NCBI GenBank assembly: GCA_040751755.1
Contig: JBFMHC010000046.1
Location: 310,001-374,000, forward strand
Direction of reading: 5' to 3'
Source: PFJX01 sp040751755
Lineage (GTDB): Bacteria > Pseudomonadota > Gammaproteobacteria > Burkholderiales > Thiobacillaceae
DNA: 64,000 nt
Of this stretch, positions 39,529-50,148 are shown one piece after another; position 1 is the first letter of the stretch, and the number at the start of each line of letters is the position of its first letter. The position numbers and the translations under genes were made by a program. The notes beneath the pieces were generated by a model. The model did not search any database and had not been told where the DNA came from. It saw only the letters and a list, made by a program, of their open reading frames with translations.

Positions 39529-41792
39529 CAGGGCAGGGCTTTGTCCAGGCTGGCGAGGAACTGCTCGGTCTTCTCGTAGCCGACCACGCGATAGGGGATC
39601 TCCTTGCCCTCACGGTCGAAGAAGATGATGCCGGGCGGGCCGAACAGCTTGAAGCGCGCCAGCAGGGCCTTGTCGTCGGCGCTGTTGCTGGTCACGTCCA
39701 CCTGCAGGAGCACTGCGTCCTTGAGGCGCGCCTGCACCCTGGGGTCGGCGAAGGTGAAGTTCTCCATCTCCTTGCAGGACACGCACCAGTCCGCGAAGAA
39801 GTCCAGCATCACCGGCTTGCCGGCGGCCGCCGCCAACGCGGCGTCCAGCTCGGCGACGCTCTTCACGCGCTTGAAGGCGAGGTGCGGCTTGCTTTCCGCG
39901 GCGCTCGCCGTGCCGCCGCCCTGGAACACCGAGAGGGGCTGCAGCAGGTTGCGGCCGCCGCCGAGGGCGCCGAGCAGCAGGGCGATGCCGGCCACCAGCA
40001 TGATCACGCCCACGCCCTTCCAGAAGCGCGCCAGGCCCTTGGCGTTGACGGCCAGGGGCTCCAGGGCGTGCAGGTACATGGCGCAGATGATCAGCAGGGC
40101 CGCCCACAGCGCCATGTTCACCACCGGGCTGAGCATGGGCGAGATGAGCCAGATCGCCACCGCCAGCAGGGCGACGCCGAAGAACTTCTTCACCGCCTCC
40201 ATCCAGGCGCCGGCACGCGGCAGCAGGGCACCGGCGGAGAGGCCGACGAGCAGCAGCGGCACGCCCATGCCGAGGGCCAGCGAGAACAGGGACACGCCGC
40301 CCAGCAACAGGTTGCCGGTCTGGCTGATGTAGAGCAGGGCGCCGGCGAGCGGCGCGGCGACGCAGGGGCCGACGATCAGGGCCGACAGTGCGCCCATCGC
40401 GAACACGCCGCCGAAGCGGCCGCCCGGCACCTTGTTGCTCGCCTCGGTGAGGCGGCTCTGCAGGAAGCTGGGCATCTGCAGCTCGTAGTAGCCGAACATC
40501 GACAGGGCGAGGGCGACGAAGATCGCCGCGCCGGTGCCCAGTGCCCACGGGTTCTGCAGGGCGTTGGAGATGAGGGTGCCGGAAAGGCCGGCGACCACGC
40601 CGACGATGGCGTAGGTGGTGGCCATGCCGAGGACGTAGGCCAGGGACAGGGAGAAGCCGCGCGTCTTGGTGATGTGCTCGCCGCGGCCGACGATGATCCC
40701 GGAGAGGATGGGGATCATCGGGAACACGCAGGGCGTGAGCGAGAGCAGGAGGCCGAAGCCGAAGAAGCTGACGATGACCAGCCAGAAGTTGCCGCTCTCC
40801 AGGATCCGCGTGACGCGGCCGGTCTCGGAGGTGTCCTGCGCCGCCGGCGCGCCGGCTTCGGCTGCGGGTGCCGTGCCGGCGGCGGAGGCGCCCAGGTCGA
40901 CGAGCAGTTCCGCCTCCTGCGGCGGGTAGCAGATGCCCTTCTCGCTGCAGCCCTGGTAGCCGGCCGCGAGCTTCACGGACTTGGTGCCCGCGGGCACGCC
41001 GGCGAGCCTGATGCCCACCGCGAAGGGCTGGTGATAGACGTAGGTCTTGCCGAAGTTCGGATCGTCCTTCGCCTCCGCCTGCGGCAGATCCAGGCCGGCG
41101 ACGCTGGCGCCGGCGGGCTCGATCACCTTGAAGTGGATCTTGTCGCGGTACAGGTAGTACTGCGGCGCGACCGTGAAGCGCGCCTCCAGGTTGCCGTCCG
41201 CGCGCGGCGCGACGGCGAGCTTGAAGGCCTCCTCCGGGGACAGGAACTCGGGCTCGTCGCCGCCGCCGAACGAGGCGGCGAGGTCCTTCAGGCGCCCCAG
41301 CACCTCCTCGCTCTGAGCTTGCACCGGCGCGGCCGCGGAGGTGGCGGGGGCCGGGCCCGGCACGACCTTGATGACGGCGGTGCCGGACTGCGGCGAATAG
41401 CACACGCCGACGTCCGCGCAGCCCTGGAAATCGGCCTGCAGCTTGAAGGTCTTCACGCCGGCGGGGACGCTGGCGGGGATGCGCACGCGCAGGTCGCCGC
41501 GGTGGGTCTCGACCTTGCCGAGGAACTCGTCCTGCTTGACCTTGCCGGGGGGGATGTCGGGGGCGCCGAGCTTTACGCCGCTGTCCGCCGAGAAGCGGAT
41601 CTTGCTGTGGTAGAGGTAGTAGCCCTCGGCGATCTGGAAGCGCGCCTCGACGCTGCCCGACTCCTTCTGCTGCGCCGAGAACTGGAAGGCCTTTTCCGGT
41701 TCGAGCAGGTCTTCCTCGGCGTGCGCGGCTGGTGCCGCGAGGCTGAACAGGCAGAGCAGGGGGGCGAACAGACGGGTCAAAGTGTGGCGCAT
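39528..41792 (-). CDS. dsbD: Thiol:disulfide interchange protein DsbD with duplicated N-terminal domain
   Basis: 754 residues; E. coli DsbD is about 565. Signal peptide, then two tandem DsbD-alpha domains: the first (about 25-140) with FQGCADVGVCYSPQ, the second (about 170-290) with YQGCSEKGICYPPQ, each with its own redox Cys pair. Then an eight-helix membrane domain (LTPCVFPMIPIL; GPCVAAPLAG) and a C-terminal thioredoxin domain with FADWCVSCKEME. It moves electrons from cytoplasmic thioredoxin to periplasmic partners, including CcmG and the TlpA-like protein. The duplicated alpha domain is unusual. Confidence 0.93.
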   Translation of the reverse strand: MRHTLTRLFAPLLCLFSLAAPAAHAEEDLLEPEKAFQFSAQQKESGSVEARFQIAEGYYLYHSKIRFSADSGVKLGAPDIPPGKVKQDEFLGKVETHRGDLRVRIPASVPAGVKTFKLQADFQGCADVGVCYSPQSGTAVIKVVPGPAPATSAAAPVQAQSEEVLGRLKDLAASFGGGDEPEFLSPEEAFKLAVAPRADGNLEARFTVAPQYYLYRDKIHFKVIEPAGASVAGLDLPQAEAKDDPNFGKTYVYHQPFAVGIRLAGVPAGTKSVKLAAGYQGCSEKGICYPPQEAELLVDLGASAAGTAPAAEAGAPAAQDTSETGRVTRILESGNFWLVIVSFFGFGLLLSLTPCVFPMIPILSGIIVGRGEHITKTRGFSLSLAYVLGMATTYAIVGVVAGLSGTLISNALQNPWALGTGAAIFVALALSMFGYYELQMPSFLQSRLTEASNKVPGGRFGGVFAMGALSALIVGPCVAAPLAGALLYISQTGNLLLGGVSLFSLALGMGVPLLLVGLSAGALLPRAGAWMEAVKKFFGVALLAVAIWLISPMLSPVVNMALWAALLIICAMYLHALEPLAVNAKGLARFWKGVGVIMLVAGIALLLGALGGGRNLLQPLSVFQGGGTASAAESKPHLAFKRVKSVAELDAALAAAAGKPVMLDFFADWCVSCKEMENFTFADPRVQARLKDAVLLQVDVTSNSADDKALLARFKLFGPPGIIFFDREGKEIPYRVVGYEKTEQFLASLDKALP

Positions 41793-41803
41793 GCGGGCTC
41801 CAA

Positions 41804-42139
41804 TCAGGCCGGTCCGGCCGACGTGTCCGTCGACTCGGCAACCCAGCGTAAGTAGGCGGGCAGGCCTGCGGCGACGTCGAGGGCGACGATCTCCGGCAGG
41901 TCGTAGGGGTGGTGCTGTAGCAAATAGGCCTCCAGGGCCGGGTAAAGTTTCGCCGTGGTCTTGATCAGCAGCGGAATCTCCCCATCTTCCTGTAACGCCC
42001 CCTGCCAGTGGTAGAACGAGCGGCAGGCCGGCAACACGTTCACGCACGCCGCCAGGCGCCGCTGCACCAGCTCGCGCGCAAGCCGCACGGCGACCTCGCC
42101 GTCGGGCAGATTGGTGAGGACGAGTCGGATGTCGGACAC
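41804..42139 (-). CDS. cutA: CutA1-family divalent cation tolerance protein
   Basis: 111 residues from GTG 42139 (VSDIRLVLTNLPD). Family blocks AVRLARELVQRRLAACVNVLP, YHWQGALQEDGEIPLLIKTT, HPYDLPEIVALDV. Small trimeric protein; the copper-tolerance role in E. coli is indirect. Eleven bases upstream of dsbD. Confidence 0.93.
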   Translation of the reverse strand: MSDIRLVLTNLPDGEVAVRLARELVQRRLAACVNVLPACRSFYHWQGALQEDGEIPLLIKTTAKLYPALEAYLLQHHPYDLPEIVALDVAAGLPAYLRWVAESTDTSAGPA

Positions 42140-42172
42140 GGCGGGGCGTGGACTAACGAGGAAAGGTGATTT

Positions 42173-42631
42173 GTGAGGCCAGGAATTTTCGGGATTATAG
42201 CCATGGGCTTTTTCGCCCTGGAAATAGTAGGAATAGCCGTGATCGGTGGCGAAATCGGCGTGTTGCGCACCGTCCTCTGGCTGGTGGGCGCGATGTTCGC
42301 CGGCGGCTGGCTGATCCGCGCCGGCGGCGCCGGCTTCCTGCCCGCGCTGCTGCACGCCGGCAGCCGCGGCCAGGACCCGTTCGCGGCGATGTGGCGCGCC
42401 GGCCGGCATGTCCTCGCCGGCATGCTGCTGATCTTCCCCGGTGCGATCAGCGACGTGCTCGCCCTGCTGCTGCTGCTCGGCGCGGGGCTGCCGCGCCTGC
42501 CCGCCGCCACGCGGCACGGCGGGCAGGCGGATGCGGGGTCCGCCGAGATGGGCAGGGGCGTGCACCGCGACCACGCGGCGCAGCGTGGCGCGGGTGACGT
42601 GATCGAGGGCGAGTTCCGGCGCGAGGACTGA
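42173..42631 (+). CDS. fxsA: FxsA-family membrane protein
   Basis: 152 residues from GTG 42173 with AAAGGTG upstream. Membrane helices in the first 110 residues (FFALEIVGIAVIGGEIG; GMLLIFPGAISDVLALLLLL), then a charged tail ending VIEGEFRRED, the typical FxsA ending. Divergent from cutA across 33 bases and convergent with the AI-2E-family transporter gene. Confidence 0.88.
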   Translation: MRPGIFGIIAMGFFALEIVGIAVIGGEIGVLRTVLWLVGAMFAGGWLIRAGGAGFLPALLHAGSRGQDPFAAMWRAGRHVLAGMLLIFPGAISDVLALLLLLGAGLPRLPAATRHGGQADAGSAEMGRGVHRDHAAQRGAGDVIEGEFRRED

Positions 42632-43669
42632 TCAGTCCAGGTGCCGCTTGAGGTGCCGCAGCGCCACCAGCGAGATGGCGGCGGCGGGGATGGCGATGAG
42701 CACGCCGACGAAGCCGAGCAGCTGGCCGAAGGCCATGAGGGCGAAGATCACCGCCACCGGGTGCAGGCCGACCTTCTCGCCCACCAGCCAGGGGGTGACG
42801 GCCATGCCCTCCAGGAGCTGGCCGAGGGCGAACACGCCCCACACCGGCAACAGGCCGGCGAGGCCACCGAACTGGGCCCAGGCGGCGAGCGAGCCGAGCA
42901 GCACGCCCACCACCACGCCCAGATAGGGCACGAACACCAGGATGCCCGAGACCAGTCCGACCGCGAGTGCGTAGTCGAGCCCCACCAGCCACAGGGCGAG
43001 GCTGTAGAACACCGCCATCACCAGGATCACCAGCACCTGGCCGCGCACGAACTGCGACAGCACCGCGTCGATCTCGCGCGCGAAGCCCTCGACGCGCGGC
43101 CGCAGGCGCTCCGGCAGCCACTCCGCCAGGTGCGCCACCGCGCGGTCCCAGTCGCGCAGCAGGTAGAACAGCACCACCGGCACCAGCAGCAGGTTGGCGA
43201 GGAAGCCCAGCACCGCCAGGCCGCTGTCAGCCAGCTTCGGCAGGTAGGGGGTGAGGCGGCTCAGCTCGGAGACGTGGGCGCGCAGCCAGGCGAGGATCTC
43301 CGCCTGGTCGCGCACCAGGTCGACGCCGAAGGTGGCGGCGAACCACGGCAGCAGGGTGTCGCCGGCCCATTCCGCGAGCAGGGGGATCTGCTGCATGAAC
43401 AGGCGCGCCTGCGCCTGGAACAGCGGCGCGAGGATGAGCGCGAGGAGTACGAACACCAGCACCAGGCCGGCGAGCACCAGCGTGGTCGCCAGGGTGCGGT
43501 TGAGCCGGCGCGCCTCCAGGCGGTCCACCAGCGGGTCGCACAGGTAGGCGAGTGCGGCGGCGAGCAGGAAGGGCGCGAGGATGGGCGAGAGCAGGTAGAG
43601 CAGCCAGGCACCGGCCAGGACCACGGCGACGGTGAGGGCGGTGCGGTAGGGGAGGGGCTGGGCGTCCAT
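42632..43669 (-). CDS. AI-2E-family transporter (PerM-like)
   Basis: 345 residues from ATG 43669; 24 upstream codons are rejected as leader. About eight membrane helices with the family signature EGMAVTPWLVGEKVGLHPVAVIFALMAFGQL near residue 280. The name reflects homology to TqsA; most members transport other substrates. Next to purM, as often in beta/gammaproteobacteria. Confidence 0.9.
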   Translation of the reverse strand: MDAQPLPYRTALTVAVVLAGAWLLYLLSPILAPFLLAAALAYLCDPLVDRLEARRLNRTLATTLVLAGLVLVFVLLALILAPLFQAQARLFMQQIPLLAEWAGDTLLPWFAATFGVDLVRDQAEILAWLRAHVSELSRLTPYLPKLADSGLAVLGFLANLLLVPVVLFYLLRDWDRAVAHLAEWLPERLRPRVEGFAREIDAVLSQFVRGQVLVILVMAVFYSLALWLVGLDYALAVGLVSGILVFVPYLGVVVGVLLGSLAAWAQFGGLAGLLPVWGVFALGQLLEGMAVTPWLVGEKVGLHPVAVIFALMAFGQLLGFVGVLIAIPAAAISLVALRHLKRHLD

Positions 43670-43718
43670 GTCGGCTAGAATAGCACCCTGTTTTTGCCAA
43701 TCCCGCACAGCGAACACC

Positions 43719-44764
<1,046 letters not shown>

Positions 44765-44765
<1 letters not shown>

Positions 44766-45400
44766 TGAGAGTCGTCGTCCTCATCTCCGGCCGGGGCAGC
44801 AACATGCAGGCCCTGCTGGAGGCGAATCTCCCCGTCGAATTCGCCTGTGTCATCAGCAACCGGCCGGACGCCGCCGGCCTGACGTTCGCCGCCGGGCGCG
44901 GCGTGGCCACCGCCGTGGTCGACCACAAGGCCTATCCCGACCGCGAAGGCTTCGACGCCGCCCTGGCGCAGGAGATCGACCGCCATGCCCCCGACCTGGT
45001 GATCCTCGCCGGCTTCATGCGCGTCCTCACCGACGCCTTCGTGCGCCGCTACCAGGGCCGCATGATCAACATCCACCCCGCCCTGCTGCCGGCCTTTCCC
45101 GGCCTGCACACGCACGCGCGGGCGCTCGATGCGGGCGTCAAGCTGCACGGCTGCACGGTGCACTACGTCACGCCGGAGGTGGACGTCGGCCCCATCGTCG
45201 TCCAGGCGGCGGTGCCCGTGCTGGCCGACGACACCCCGGCAAGCCTGGCGGCACGCGTGCTGCGCCAGGAACACCGCATCTTCCCCATGGCCGTGGCCTG
45301 GATCGCGGCGGGGCGTGTGGAGCTGCGCGAGGACGGCACGGTGGCGGTGCGAGATGCCGCCGACGGCGAGGCCGCGGCACTCGTTTCCCCCTCCGACTGA
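44765..45400 (+). CDS. purN: Phosphoribosylglycinamide formyltransferase PurN
   Basis: 211 residues. VVLISGRGSNMQALL at the N-terminus, and formyl-transfer residues NIHPALLPAFPGLHTHARAL with catalytic Asn-His near residue 105. Uses 10-formyl-THF. Overlaps purM; a DUF3108 gene follows after three bases. Confidence 0.95.
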
Positions 45401-45403
45401 GCC

Positions 45404-46459
45404 ATGGGGCGCGGGCGCAAGGTCTTCGCCGCCGCCTGCGCAGTCTCCCTGCTCATCCACCTCGGCGTGATGGGCTCGGCGGGGCGATGGTGGGAGGCCC
45501 CACGCGAGGAGGTGCCCTTCCCGCTGCAGGCGCGCCTGGTCGAGCCGAGGCCCAAGCCAGCCGGCGCGCCGAGACCTGCCTCGCCCCTTGCGCCGGATGC
45601 CGCGGCGAACCCCGCGACGGACCCTGCGACACCTTCGCCGGTGATGACGAGCCCTGCCCCCGCGCAACAGGAGCCAGAGGCCGCGGAGATGTCTGGATCC
45701 CCCACCGCTGGTGCCACCGCGCCGGCGGACTTGGTGCCCGCGGCGTCACCTGCCGAGGCGATGCCCGAGACCGCCCCGCCTGCCGCGGCCCCCGCGCCTG
45801 CCGGAATGCCCGGCGCGCGTGTCCTGCCGGAGCGCCTGACCCTGGTCTATGACGTGTACGCGGGCGAGGACGGGCTGCGGCTGGGGCAGGCGACCTACAC
45901 CTGGCGGGCGCAGGGGGGGCGCTACCGCCTGGAGAGTGTGGCCGAGGCACAAGGACTGGCAGCCTTGTTCGTGAGCGGGCGCATCGTCCAGAGCAGCGAG
46001 GGGAGCGTCACGCCCGCCGGCCTGCAGCCTGAGACCTTCCGCATGACGAAGAACAAGCGGCGCGAGGACAGCGCGCACTTCGACTGGGCGCGGCGCGAGC
46101 TCACCTTGCCCAGGGGGCGCGAACCCCTGCGCGACAACACCCAGGACCTGTTGAGCTTTCCTTTCCATCTGTCGATGACGGTCGACGAGTCGCGCGGAGA
46201 CTGGGTCCTGCCTGTCACCAACGGCCGCAAGCTCAAGGGCTACCGTTTCACGATCCTGGCGCGGGCGCGGCTGGAGACGGGGGAGGGCGCGCTCGATACC
46301 CTGCACCTGCAGGGCAGCCGCGTGGGCGAGGGCGCCCTGGATGTCTGGCTCGCGCCGGCGCGGGACTGGTTGCCGGTACGCATCCGCACCCAGGACGAGA
46401 AGGGGCAGGTCGTGCAGATGAACCTGGTACGGCGCGACGACGGCCCGTCGCCGCGCTAG
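45404..46459 (+). CDS. DUF3108 periplasmic protein
   Basis: 351 residues. N-terminal anchor (VFAAACAVSLLIHLGVMG), a Pro/Ala-rich spacer (about 45-135), then the DUF3108 beta-rich domain (LTLVYDVYAGEDGLRLGQATYTWRAQGGRYRLES ... FSFPFHLSMTV-type region). Genes for DUF3108 proteins commonly follow purN in betaproteobacteria. Function unknown; an envelope role is likely. Confidence 0.85.
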   Translation: MGRGRKVFAAACAVSLLIHLGVMGSAGRWWEAPREEVPFPLQARLVEPRPKPAGAPRPASPLAPDAAANPATDPATPSPVMTSPAPAQQEPEAAEMSGSPTAGATAPADLVPAASPAEAMPETAPPAAAPAPAGMPGARVLPERLTLVYDVYAGEDGLRLGQATYTWRAQGGRYRLESVAEAQGLAALFVSGRIVQSSEGSVTPAGLQPETFRMTKNKRREDSAHFDWARRELTLPRGREPLRDNTQDLLSFPFHLSMTVDESRGDWVLPVTNGRKLKGYRFTILARARLETGEGALDTLHLQGSRVGEGALDVWLAPARDWLPVRIRTQDEKGQVVQMNLVRRDDGPSPR

Positions 46460-46478
46460 GGAGGCGACGAGCCGCGGC

Positions 46479-46985
46479 TCAGCCGTTGGCGAGTATCCGC
46501 TCCATCATCTCGATGGTGGCCTCGTACTTGACGCGGTTGGGGTCGCTCTCCTCGATGTGCCTGAGGGCGTCCTTCAGGTTGCCGAGGGCCTCCATGATCC
46601 CCGCGCGTTCCCGCGCCCGTTCCTCCGCCTCCGCCTCGGCGCGCGAGGCCGTCCGCCCCGTCTCGGGTCCGCGGAAATCGTGCTGGTGCCGGTGGATGTG
46701 CCGGATCAGCATGCTGTGGCTGGACTGCGCGACGACGATGTTGGCGCGCAGGCTCATGTACTTCATGACGACGAGGAAGGTCATCATGCCGATGGCCAGG
46801 TAGAAATTGAGGCTGGCCTTGTCGAAGTTGCGGCTCAGCATCTCGATGAAGCCAAGCGCGAAGCACGCGCCGATCAGCACCACGCCGGTGGTGGTGGCCG
46901 CCTTGTCCGGCACGAACACCATGAGGATGCGGTTGAAGAGGCCCGCGTTTCCCATCTCGATCGCCGCCTGCGGATGGTTGGCCAT
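46479..46985 (-). CDS. Membrane protein of unknown function
   Basis: 168 residues. Two membrane helices (TTTGVVLIGACFALGFIEML; LNFYLAIGMMTFLVVMKYM), then a His-rich segment (HSMLIRHIHRHQHD) and an Ala/Glu/Arg coiled coil ending in EATIEMMERILANG. I recognise no family. Nine bases downstream of purK, so it ends the pmm-purE-purK unit. Confidence 0.75.
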   Translation of the reverse strand: MANHPQAAIEMGNAGLFNRILMVFVPDKAATTTGVVLIGACFALGFIEMLSRNFDKASLNFYLAIGMMTFLVVMKYMSLRANIVVAQSSHSMLIRHIHRHQHDFRGPETGRTASRAEAEAEERARERAGIMEALGNLKDALRHIEESDPNRVKYEATIEMMERILANG

Positions 46986-46994
46986 GACGCGCGC

Positions 46995-48119
46995 TCAGGG
47001 CCTGGGCCGGGTCGCCTCGGCGAGGCTCAGCGCCTCTTCCAGCGTGGGGGCGAGGCAGTTGTAGTGCCCCATCTTGCGTCCCGGTCTCGCCTCCGCCTTG
47101 CCGTACAGGTGCAGCTGCACGCCGGGGTGGCTGAGCAGGCCCTGCCAGTCCGGTTGCGGCTGCCAGGCATCCCCCAGCAGGTTGACCATCACCACCGGCG
47201 TGAGCAGGCGCGGGTCGCCCAGGGGCAGGCCGCACAGCGCGCGCACCTGCTGCTGGAACTGGTCGGTGGCGCAGGCATCCAGGGTGTAGTGGCCGCTGTT
47301 GTGCGGGCGCGGCGCCATCTCGTTGAAGACGATGCGGCCGTCCCGGAGGACGAAGAACTCCACCGCCATCACCCCCACGTAGCCCAGCTCCCGCGCCAGA
47401 TGGGCGGCCATGTCGCGGGCGCGTTCCGCGAGCGCCTCCGGGATGCGGGCGGGGACGATGCTGATGTCGAGGATGCCGTTGCGGTGCTGGTTCTCCGCCA
47501 CCGGGAAGAAGGCGATCTCGTCCCGCTCGTTGCGCGCCAGGACCACCGAGACCTCGCGTTCCAGCGGCAGGAAACCCTCCAGCAGGCAGGGCACGCCGCC
47601 GAGCTGGGCGAACGCGGCGCCGAGCGCCTCGCGGCTGTCCACCCGCGCCTGGCCCTTGCCGTCGTAACCCATGCGGCGGGTCTTCAGCAGGGCGGGGGCG
47701 CCGATCGCCTGCCAGGCGGCGTCGAGATCGGCCTCGGTCTCGATGTTGGCGAACGGCGCGGTCTCGCAGCCCGAGGCGCGCGCGTGGGTCTTTTCCTCCA
47801 GGCGGTCCTGCGCCACCGCCAGCGCGGCGGCCGAGGGCGCGACCAGGCAATGCCTGGCGAGCATCTCCATGCTGCGCGCCGGTACGTTCTCGAACTCGGT
47901 GGTCACCGCGTCGCACAGGCTGCCCATGCGCAACAGGGCGACGGCGTCCGTGTAGTCGGCCTTGAGATGGGTGTCGGCCAGCTGGCCGGCGGGCGAGGCG
48001 GGGTCCGGATCCAGCACCACGACCTTGTAGCCCATGACGCGCGCGGCGAGGGTGAACATGCGGCCCAGCTGGCCGCCTCCCACCACGCCCAGGGTGGCTC
48101 CCGGCAACAGCATGCTCAT
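46995..48119 (-). CDS. purK: N5-carboxyaminoimidazole ribonucleotide synthase PurK
   Basis: 374 residues from ATG 48119, which overlaps the purE stop (ATGA). LGVVGGGQLGRMFTLAAR at the N-terminus, ATP-grasp domain with EVSVVLARN and FNEMAPRPHNSGHYTLDAC near residue 265. ATP-dependent carboxylation of AIR, paired with PurE. Confidence 0.95.
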   Translation of the reverse strand: MSMLLPGATLGVVGGGQLGRMFTLAARVMGYKVVVLDPDPASPAGQLADTHLKADYTDAVALLRMGSLCDAVTTEFENVPARSMEMLARHCLVAPSAAALAVAQDRLEEKTHARASGCETAPFANIETEADLDAAWQAIGAPALLKTRRMGYDGKGQARVDSREALGAAFAQLGGVPCLLEGFLPLEREVSVVLARNERDEIAFFPVAENQHRNGILDISIVPARIPEALAERARDMAAHLARELGYVGVMAVEFFVLRDGRIVFNEMAPRPHNSGHYTLDACATDQFQQQVRALCGLPLGDPRLLTPVVMVNLLGDAWQPQPDWQGLLSHPGVQLHLYGKAEARPGRKMGHYNCLAPTLEEALSLAEATRPRP

Positions 48120-48607
48120 TCCTTGGGCAACTCCATGGCCAGCACCGCCTCGGTCTGGCGCGCGCGGAAGGCGATCAGGCGCTCGCGGACCTCCGGCAGT
48201 TCGTTGGCCAGCAGGGCGGTGGCGAACAGGGCGGCGTTGGCCGCGCCCGCCTCGCCGATCGCGAAGGTGGCGGTGGGGATGCCCTTGGGCATCTGCACGA
48301 TGGAGAGCAGCGAATCCATGCCCTTCAGGGCCTTGGACATGACCGGCACGCCCAGCACCGGCAGGTGGGTCTTGGCGGCGACCATGCCCGGCAGGTGGGC
48401 GGCGCCGCCGGCACCGGCGATGATGCACTTGAGGCCGCGTTCGGCCGCGCTCTCCGCGTACTGGAACAGCAGGTCGGGGGTGCGGTGCGCGGAGACCACA
48501 CGCTTCTCGAAGGGGATGCCCATCTGCGTGAGGATGTCGGCGGCGTGGCGCATGGTTTCCCAGTCGCTGACGCTGCCCATGATGAGACCGACGAGGGGTG
48601 CGTTCAT
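48116..48607 (-). CDS. purE: N5-carboxyaminoimidazole ribonucleotide mutase PurE (class I)
   Basis: 163 residues. MGSVSDWETMRHAADIL, SAHRTPDLLFQYAE with the catalytic His, and GAGGAAHLPGMVAAKTHLPVLGVP. Together with PurK it makes CAIR. Confidence 0.96.
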   Translation of the reverse strand: MNAPLVGLIMGSVSDWETMRHAADILTQMGIPFEKRVVSAHRTPDLLFQYAESAAERGLKCIIAGAGGAAHLPGMVAAKTHLPVLGVPVMSKALKGMDSLLSIVQMPKGIPTATFAIGEAGAANAALFATALLANELPEVRERLIAFRARQTEAVLAMELPKE

Positions 48608-48650
48608 GGCGTCGCTGCGAGTTTGCTCAATCGCGAATGATACCCGGAGC

Positions 48651-50027
48651 CTAGAAAGGGAGCACCGTCCCGGGCAGCGCGCCGGCGATGACGCGGCGGA
48701 AGTCGCGCTGGATGCGCGCCAGGCCGGCGGGGTCGTCCGCCTCGAAGCGCAGCACCAGGCTGGGCGTGGTGTTGGAGGCGCGCATCAGGCCGAAGCCGTC
48801 GGCGTATTCCACGCGCAGGCCGTCGATGTCGTTGACCTCGCGCGCGCCCTCGAAGGTGGCGCTGCCGCGCAACTGTTCGACCAGGCGGTGCGGCTCGCCC
48901 TCCGGCAGGCGGATCTGCAGCTCCGGCGTGCTGAGGGAGTCCGGCAGGCCGTGCAGCACGGCGCTGGCGTTGGCGGAGCGCGCGAGGATCTCGATCAGGC
49001 GCGCGCCGGCGTAGAGGCCGTCGTCGAAGCCGTACCAGCGTTCCTTGAAGAAGATATGGCCGCTCATCTCGCCCGCCAGCAGGGCGCCGCTCTCCTTCAT
49101 CTTCGCCTTCAGCAGCGAGTGGCCGGTCTTCCACAGCAGCGGCTCGCCGCCGTGCGCGCGGATCCAGGCGTACAGGTTGCGCGTGGACTTCACGTCGAAG
49201 ATCACCAGGGCTCCGGGGTTGCGCGCCAGCACGTCGGCGGCGAACAGCATGAGCTGGCGGTCGGGGTAGATGATGCGGCCCTCGCGCGTCACCACGCCCA
49301 GGCGGTCGCCGTCGCCGTCGAAGGCCAGGCCCAGCTCCGCGTCGCCCTGTTTCAGGCGGGCGATCAGGGCCGCGAGGTTGGCCGGCACCGAGGGGTCCGG
49401 GTGGTGGTTGGGGAAGTGGCCGTCCACCTCGCAGAACAGCGCCTCCACCTCGCAGCCGAGGGCGCGGTAGAGGGCGGGGGCGAAGGCTCCGGCCACGCCG
49501 TTGCCGGCGTCGACGATGATCTTCATGGGGCGCGCAGGCCTCACGTCGGCGGCGATGCGCGCGAGGTAGTCCGGCGCGATGTCGAGCTCGCGGTAGCCGC
49601 CCCGACCGCTGCTGAATGCGCCGCGCTCGATGCGCTGGCGCAGGTCCTGGATCGCCGCGCCGGAGAGGGTCTCGCCCGCCAGCACCACCTTGATGCCGTT
49701 GTAGTCCGGCGGGTTGTGCGAGCCGGTGACCATGGCGGCGCAGCCGTTGCCGAGGTGGCAGGCGGCGAAATAGGCCATGGGGGTGGTGACGCGGCCCAGG
49801 TCGACGACGTCGACGCCGCTGGCGCGCAGCCCCCGCGTCAGCGCCGCCGCCAGCTCCGGCCCGGAGAGGCGGCCGTCACGGCCCACGACCATCTCCGTGC
49901 AACCGCGCGCGCGCGCCTCGCTGCCGATGGCGCGTCCGATCGCCTCGACCCCTTCCGGTGTCAGGGTCTTGCCGACGACGCCGCGGATGTCGTAGGCCTT
50001 GAAGATCTCGCTGGGGAGGGTTTGCAT
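48651..50027 (-). CDS. Phosphomannomutase/phosphoglucomutase (AlgC/ManB-like)
   Basis: 458 residues. FKAYDIRGVVG at the N-terminus, catalytic phosphoserine loop VTGSHNPPDYNG near residue 105, metal-binding FDGDGDRLG near 240, sugar-binding GEMSGHIFFKE near 318. It makes mannose-1-P or glucose-1-P for envelope polysaccharides. First gene of the unit with purE (43-base gap); its leader carries two terminator-like hairpins. Confidence 0.93.
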   Translation of the reverse strand: MQTLPSEIFKAYDIRGVVGKTLTPEGVEAIGRAIGSEARARGCTEMVVGRDGRLSGPELAAALTRGLRASGVDVVDLGRVTTPMAYFAACHLGNGCAAMVTGSHNPPDYNGIKVVLAGETLSGAAIQDLRQRIERGAFSSGRGGYRELDIAPDYLARIAADVRPARPMKIIVDAGNGVAGAFAPALYRALGCEVEALFCEVDGHFPNHHPDPSVPANLAALIARLKQGDAELGLAFDGDGDRLGVVTREGRIIYPDRQLMLFAADVLARNPGALVIFDVKSTRNLYAWIRAHGGEPLLWKTGHSLLKAKMKESGALLAGEMSGHIFFKERWYGFDDGLYAGARLIEILARSANASAVLHGLPDSLSTPELQIRLPEGEPHRLVEQLRGSATFEGAREVNDIDGLRVEYADGFGLMRASNTTPSLVLRFEADDPAGLARIQRDFRRVIAGALPGTVLPF

Positions 50028-50084
50028 CGCCGGGATTCCCTGTTCTTTCGCCGATTATGGCGTGACCACGCGCGTGGTGTGGGC

Positions 50085-50148
50085 AAAAAAAGCGGCACCG
50101 GAGACCGGTGCCGCGAAAAACCGTCTTTGCGACGGTCAGGGAGGTAAA
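50085..50148 (-). ncRNA. Candidate small RNA or attenuator with anti-Shine-Dalgarno motif
   Basis: On the minus strand a TACACT -10-like box (50157-50152) is followed by a CCTCCC stretch, a hairpin CCGTC/GACGG (50135-50131 and 50125-50121) running into five T, and a second perfect 10-base hairpin GCGGCACCGG / CCGGTGCCGC (50092-50101 and 50105-50114) running into seven T (50091-50085). Two intrinsic terminators in a row, before any gene, imply either a free RNA of about 60 bases or an attenuated leader of the pmm gene. The exposed CCUCCC could pair with ribosome-binding sites. Confidence 0.5.

Noticed and set aside
46557..50147. Open frame of nearly 1,200 codons on the plus strand over purK, purE and pmm
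   Set aside because: All three genes on the other strand are recognised enzymes; the plus-strand product has no domain and the composition of a GC shadow.
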